DNA from: Sarcomyxa edulis
Taxonomy: Eukaryota; Basidiomycota; Agaricomycetes; Agaricales; Mycenaceae
DNA: 64,000 nt
Assembly (NCBI GenBank): GCA_009761415.1
Contig: QUOL01000021.1
Span: 434,001-498,000 of the forward strand
Direction: 5' to 3'
Shown here: piece by piece, positions 59,290-64,000 of the stretch
Layout: each line of letters opens with the position of its first letter
How positions within the stretch are numbered: position 1 is the first letter of the stretch
Notes under the pieces: model-generated
What the model was told of the DNA's origin: nothing
Database searches by the model: none
What the model saw: the letters and a program-made list of their open reading frames with translations, nothing else
Position numbers and translations under genes: made by a program

Positions 59290-60266
59290 GATGCATGAGG
59301 AGCCTGAGGTCGAAGGTCGATTGCACACTGGCACGGTTTTGTTCAAGTTTAAACGTTTGGTTGAATTGTGACCGTGACATCCCACAATCATGTCACCATC
59401 ACGGGATCTCCGCGTCTAGCCGGAGTCAATTCGGCAATATCCGGTGAATCCCTTTGCCTCCACCCGGTCCTAAATTCGCTCTTTCTACTTCACCGATGCC
59501 TTGCCACTCTCCGTCGTCTGAGTCCTACAACCGACCTTCCCCAGGCCCCGGGCTCACTTTTCTCGTAAATTTATTAGTTGGTCAAATGGCCCGTAGCGAA
59601 GACTATTCAGAGCTTCCTATGGTATCTCTTTGACGGAAAACGTATACACGACTGCGAATTTGGGAACCCACAAATGAGGTCCCTAGACCCGGATCTTTGT
59701 GGTACAAACTCTCAATATCATATTGTTTGTTGAATCTTCCAATATGTGAAGTCTTTCCTAATACTCTTCGAAGCGACACTCGAGATCTCTACGTATGCAT
59801 TCATGGCGATAAAACGCCCACCGACGCGTCTTTCCGAGCCGTAGTATGTCCCTACACTCACTTTGAGTGAGTCCTTTCATTTATTCTCCGAGGTCGACTC
59901 CACAGGCTTCCAAGCTGTCTGCCACGAGCGGGGACGGGGCTGGGGCTTCGTCTTGTTTCTGGTATGAACGGGGATCCAACGTCTCCGGTCCAACGGTATA
60001 TAATGTAGCAATTAAAGCTCTTAAGACCGTCATCTCATAGCTTCTTTGCAAACGGTACGCAACTCTCATCTTGACTCCCAGTAATCCTCTCCATCAAGAT
60101 TGACGACTCCTTTTGACTGATAGCTACACGTTCAATCCGGTCAACCTTTAGCTCGGAAACAACACCGATTATCATCACAAACTAGTGACTCCACATCGTT
60201 CTATCGCGACCGAAACTAAAATAAACTAACAAACCCACTCACCTTCCTCTCAGTCTACATACAACC
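59290..60266. other. Intergenic region
   Basis: The left part (to 59417) is the duplicated promoter of copy B. The rest has no gene; it holds the promoter of the 142-aa gene. Confidence 0.4.
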
Positions 60267-60695
60267 ATGAACCACGCCAAACTCACCTTTGCCCTCAACC
60301 TCGGCAAAGACAAACAAGAGGAAATCTGGACTTTCCTCACCACCGTCGTACCCTCCACCGAAGAAGTGCGCTTCGCACTGACCACCGCCAACGCATCCCA
60401 CTTCGACACCTGCATCGAATACTGGCACACCTCCACCGACAAGAAAGAGCATATCACCATTACGGTCATGCACGATATATACGCGGAGGCTTTCTATCAC
60501 GTCTACCGCGATGGTACGACGCGTCTTATTGATGAAGGTCGTGGGATTTATTATACCACGGAGGAGGGCAGTGAGGTTGGAGCTAATGGGAAGCCGAAGA
60601 AGGTGAAGGTGTGGAGGTTGAAGGATGGCGGTATTCCTGTCACTTCGGAGGTGTTGAAGGCGGAGCTTGCGTTGATCACTGATGTGTTTGGGTAG
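60267..60695 (+). CDS. Conserved hypothetical protein, paralogue 1 (142 aa)
   Basis: Intronless ORF starting MNHAKLTFALNLGKDKQEEI and ending ...ELALITDVFG. It is soluble, with mixed alpha/beta character and no signal peptide or TM. The core reads YWHTSTDKKEHITITVMHDI, EAFYHVYRDGTTRLIDEGRG and IYYTTEEGSEVGANG, followed by a Lys-rich loop and VWRLKDGGIPVTS. It is clearly homologous to the convergent gene 168 bp away. Family not recognised. The even conservation between two separate ORFs on opposite strands argues strongly that both are real genes under selection. Confidence 0.7.
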   Translation: MNHAKLTFALNLGKDKQEEIWTFLTTVVPSTEEVRFALTTANASHFDTCIEYWHTSTDKKEHITITVMHDIYAEAFYHVYRDGTTRLIDEGRGIYYTTEEGSEVGANGKPKKVKVWRLKDGGIPVTSEVLKAELALITDVFG

Positions 60696-60862
60696 AGTGG
60701 CACTAAGCCTACTCGGTCCGTCCGCGTGAGTAGCAACAAAGTATTACATGATATTCTCTCTGTCTCGTCTGGAAGCTCGAAGAATAAGAATAGTCTGGGA
60801 TCTTAAGCCGTTGCATTTTCGACACATTCACCCGACGTATTTCAACGAACAATTAAAGCCCT

Positions 60863-61294
60863 TCAACCGAACACATCCACAATCAATGCATAATCTGCCT
60901 TGAGTGACGCAGAAGTGATAGGCTTCCCCCCATCTTTGACCCTCCACACCTTCTTCTTCTTACGCTGACCATTCGCCCCAACCTCATCTCCCTCCTCCGT
61001 CGTATAATAGATCCCACGACCCTCATCAATAAGCCGGGTCGTGCCATCCCGATAGACATGATAGAACGCCTCCACAAAGATATCGTGCATCACCGTAACA
61101 GTGATATGTTCCTTCTTATCGGTGGAGGTATGCCAATACTGGATGCATGTGTCGTAATGGTCGGGCTTTGAAGAGGTGAGCGCGAAACGCACTTCTTCGC
61201 GTGTAGGAACGACGGTGTTGAGGAACGTCCATATTTCGTCCTTCTTGGCTTGAGGGAGGTCTAGCTCGAATTTGAGTTTTCCGTTGTTGGCCAT
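60863..61294 (-). CDS. Conserved hypothetical protein, paralogue 2 (143 aa)
   Basis: Intronless ORF starting MANNGKLKFELDLPQAKKDE and ending ...DYALIVDVFG. It shares the whole length with the neighbouring gene: IWTFLNTVVPTREEVRFALT, YWHTSTDKKEHITVTVMHDI, FYHVYRDGTTRLIDEGRGIY. Differences are concentrated in the N-terminal 20 residues and the Lys-rich loop (GQRKKKKVWR). The two genes are tail-to-tail, pointing to an inverted duplication. Function unknown; a single small domain that may dimerise is a guess. Confidence 0.7.
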   Translation of the reverse strand: MANNGKLKFELDLPQAKKDEIWTFLNTVVPTREEVRFALTSSKPDHYDTCIQYWHTSTDKKEHITVTVMHDIFVEAFYHVYRDGTTRLIDEGRGIYYTTEEGDEVGANGQRKKKKVWRVKDGGKPITSASLKADYALIVDVFG

Positions 61295-62355
61295 GTTGCT
61301 GTGGGTAAATGAATGTTAGTTGCGTCGTCACATGTTATAAGACCTATATTTTGACTGACTCGTAATGAAATCGCAGTTGTACTGATGGTATGCGATCTGT
61401 TATATATAGTGCTGAACTAGTGCAGGTGCATCAGACGGATGTCTAGGATTTGACAGAGATGGAATGAACGTACTGCTTTCGAGGGATTCGAAAACGATGA
61501 CTGTCAGCGATACACGTTCTTCTCGTTATATAGGGTGTGTTGATCAGCGCTCAGCTGAATGGCGAAGACTGACCAGAAAAGATGATAACCCCGCTAAGCC
61601 ATTCTACCAGGAAACCGAGAAAGCATCGAGGGTGCAATCCCCCTTCTCTCCGATATCTCCACAAACGAAGGCCAGGAAGATCCCCTTTATATTAGAAAGA
61701 GGCTACAAGACGCAGCGATTGGTCACCTGGCCTGCAGATACGGTGTGCGAAGAATAGCTCGAGCTAATGACGGTCTCTCCAGATTACACGCTTTGAGTAA
61801 CAAAGACTCAGAAATTCGTCCAGAAGACACCAGTTAAGTCAAACAAAGATTACAAAGGATGGGATTTAGCCAGCTGGTCCACATATACAGATTCATATAC
61901 TTTGTCCGAAGAATAGCTCGAGTTAGTGTGAACGTAGAGCCCCTCTCTCTTTCCGATGTGTTTACGATTGAGGTAATAAAACCGCAGCCATTCGTCGCGT
62001 AGGTCGAAGAAAAGTTACAAGGTATGTCATTTGACCAGTAGATACATCCTCCCAGGAGAAGCTTGAGCTAGTGGCATGTGGTATGTGGTACGTCGCCGGC
62101 GTAATAGAAAAACCGAGCCATGTTCTGATAGTGTAGGCTCGTAGAACCATGTAGGAGACACGTCGAGAGTAACCGAGAGAGGAATCGAACGCAATTCGGA
62201 CGTACGAGGACAAGAGCAACTTGACGAGAGGAATAAAATTTGATTGATCGATTCTGACACGGTCATGTGACATAGCGGATCGAAAGTTGAACTTTTGTCA
62301 CGCCCCGGCTTGTCCCAGATCTATCATCTCAGCGCTACACCCTCATCTTCCAGCC
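61295..62355. other. 1-kb intergenic region with degenerate repeats
   Basis: No gene supported. It holds the promoter of paralogue 2 and of the Aurora gene. The middle is occupied by the imperfect repeat units listed separately. Confidence 0.4.
61698..62075. repeat. Degenerate direct repeats, about three units
   Basis: The core AGAATAGCTCGAGYTARTG occurs at about 61751 and 61911, and a diverged form (GAGAAGCTTGAGCTAGTGG) at about 62055, roughly 145-160 bp apart. Each is preceded by a related stretch (GATTACAAAGGATGGGATTT before unit 2; AGTTACAAGGTATGTCATTT before unit 3). The units are old and imperfect; origin unclear. Confidence 0.45.
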
Positions 62356-63739
62356 ATGGCTTCAGTGGCATCCGTAACAAAACAGATCGCAGCACTAGAA
62401 CTATCCGCGAAACCACAATCATCTCGACCAGGCCACACCAAACAACCATCTGGTTCTTCAAGTTCCAATTCCAACGTCGCAAAATTACTCACCAAGTTTG
62501 CCGCTCCAAATCCATTCCCAACATCCACATCCAGCTCGTCAACCTCATCCAAACCATTACACCCATCATCACTGAGGAACCCTCTTCCAACCAAACAAAC
62601 CGCACCCGTAACTCTCGATATCGGACGGTATGACGGTGGGTTCGAACTCGAGAACGAGAAACGAGGCGAGAAAGTGTACGGTGAAGCTGCTGAAGATCTT
62701 GCACTAGACTCTAGCGTTGCTCGGTGAGTCGCTTGCCACCACCACCATCAGTTCACCACTGACACCACCCACCCAGCAAACACCCCACCCGCGAATGGAA
62801 CCTCAACTCCTTCGACATCGGCCGCCCACTCGGCAAAGGCAAATTCGGCCGCGTCTACATGGTACGCACCAAACCACCCCAACCAGCCTACATCCTCGCC
62901 CTCAAATGCCTCTACAAATCCGAAATCGTCCACTCCAAAGTCGAGAAACAAATCCGCCGCGAAATCGAAATACAACAAAACCTCCGACACCCAAACGTCC
63001 TACGCCTCTACGGGTACTTCCACGATGAGAAACGGATATTCCTCATGCTCGAATTTGCGGGTAAAGGGGAGTTGTATAGACAACTTAGTAAACATGGGTG
63101 TTTCTCTGAGAAACGTAGTTCGAGGTATATCGATCAGATGGCTGATGCGTTGTCATATCTCCACGGGAAGCATGTTATCCATAGGGATATCAAGCCTGAG
63201 AATCTGTTGTTGGGGATCAATGGGGAGCTGAAGATTGCGGATTTCGGGTGGAGCGTTCATGCCCCTGGGAATCGGCGCATGACGCTCTGTGGGACGTTGG
63301 ATTACCTACCACCGGAGATGGTCGAAAGCAAAGAACATAACGAAAAGGTGGATCATTGGGCACTTGGAGTTTTGACGTATGAGTTTTTGATTGGGAACCC
63401 GCCATTTGAGGATCGGGGTAGTACTGCCAGTGCGTTGATGTTCTGCTTTCCTTGTCTTGCAAGTGCTAACGTTTCTATCATTCTAGACACGTATCGAAGG
63501 ATTGCGAAAGTCGATCTCAGTTTCCCAGCTACGGTTTCTTCGGACGTCAAAGACCTCATTTCCAAGGTCCGTATCTGTCTATCCATATTTCTGTCCCTTG
63601 AGTCGTAACGTTGATGGTATATTCCTCACAGCTCCTCCAATACGACCCGCAGAAACGCTTACCTCTTACCGAAGTCCTACGTCACCCCTGGATTGTCAAG
63701 TATAGGCCAAAGGGGACTGTGAGGGAGAGTAGCGTTTGA
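62356..63739 (+). CDS. Aurora-family mitotic Ser/Thr kinase
   Basis: 402 aa from exons 62356..62723, 62777..63429, 63487..63566 and 63632..63739. A 120-residue Ser-rich N-terminus is followed by the kinase domain. Motifs: [17 protein letters not shown] (Gly loop), ILALKCLYK (VAIK Lys), [20 protein letters not shown] (alpha-C Glu), [11 protein letters not shown] (catalytic loop), DFGWSVHAP (DFG-Trp, Aurora-typical), [16 protein letters not shown] (activation loop with the phospho-Thr). It ends [18 protein letters not shown]. Fungi usually have a single Aurora (Ipl1/Ark1), the catalytic part of the chromosomal passenger complex. All catalytic residues are intact. Confidence 0.93.
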
Positions 63740-64000
63740 TTGTCCTCATCCTTCACTCCTCACTCTGTATCTCACATCTATCATGATATCGTTTATGGAG
63801 CCTTCTTTTCTTTGTGATTGATGTACTTCAAACAACAGACACGACACTGAGATATTTTTCTCCGTGTGTTGTTCTAATGTTAATATCCAGAAAGCGGACG
63901 CAATCTGCACTGTTCGACATACAACGTGTTGGTAAAAACGGGGCGTGTTCCGGGTGTGTGCCTGTGCATAGGCGGTAGTTTAGTGATATAGTTATCAGAG

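Noticed and set aside
61560..62300. Possible CRISPR-like or tRNA-bearing repeat array
   Set aside because: Units are too long, too diverged and too few; no tRNA A/B box pair was seen.

Overview
This is nuclear DNA of a filamentous basidiomycete, most likely an Agaricomycete. Genes are dense and cut by many short introns (about 50-60 nt, GT...AG with CTNAC-type branch sites). The proteins are fungal: a large NAD-glutamate dehydrogenase, an epsin, an Aurora kinase, an OPT transporter and a GH20 hexosaminidase. Exon structures were rebuilt by eye from splice sites and reading frame. Where exon coordinates are given they were checked base by base; the others are approximate.

Layout. 0-5.4 kb: 3' end of GDH2, an F-box gene, a 387-bp MITE-like element with terminal inverted repeats and TA flanks, and a 10-exon secreted/membrane glycopeptide-like gene. 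7.2-10.4 kb: an MFS drug:H+ antiporter followed by a decayed fragment of the 3' end of RRP6. 10.7-13.4 kb: a DUF202 membrane protein, the RNA polymerase III subunit RPC9 and a small unknown gene. 13.6-19 kb: a secreted GH20 hexosaminidase with an inverted relic of its own 3' end, then an Ent3-type epsin. 20.3-23.9 kb: a long Ser/Pro-rich protein with a conserved two-helix membrane tail. 25.3-31.4 kb: a second MFS copy next to the intact RRP6, the likely source of the 7-10 kb block. 31.7-43 kb: an OPT transporter, a secreted PEBP, a small TM protein, a FIST-like protein and a decayed ORF. 43.7-54.9 kb: a RING E3 ligase, mitochondrial processing peptidase beta, a class III CoA-transferase, ETF beta and an F-box gene. 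55-59.4 kb: a three-member cluster of unrecognised HExxH (zincin-like) proteins. 60.3-61.3 kb: a tail-to-tail pair of about 142-aa paralogues of unknown function. 62.4-63.7 kb: Aurora kinase.

Most genes are unrelated housekeeping loci. Mitochondrial functions are grouped at 47.5-52.7 kb (MPP beta and ETF beta). Local duplication is the recurring theme: the MFS block, the GH20 tail, the HExxH family and the 142-aa pair. The best candidates for undescribed biology are the HExxH family and the 142-aa pair.
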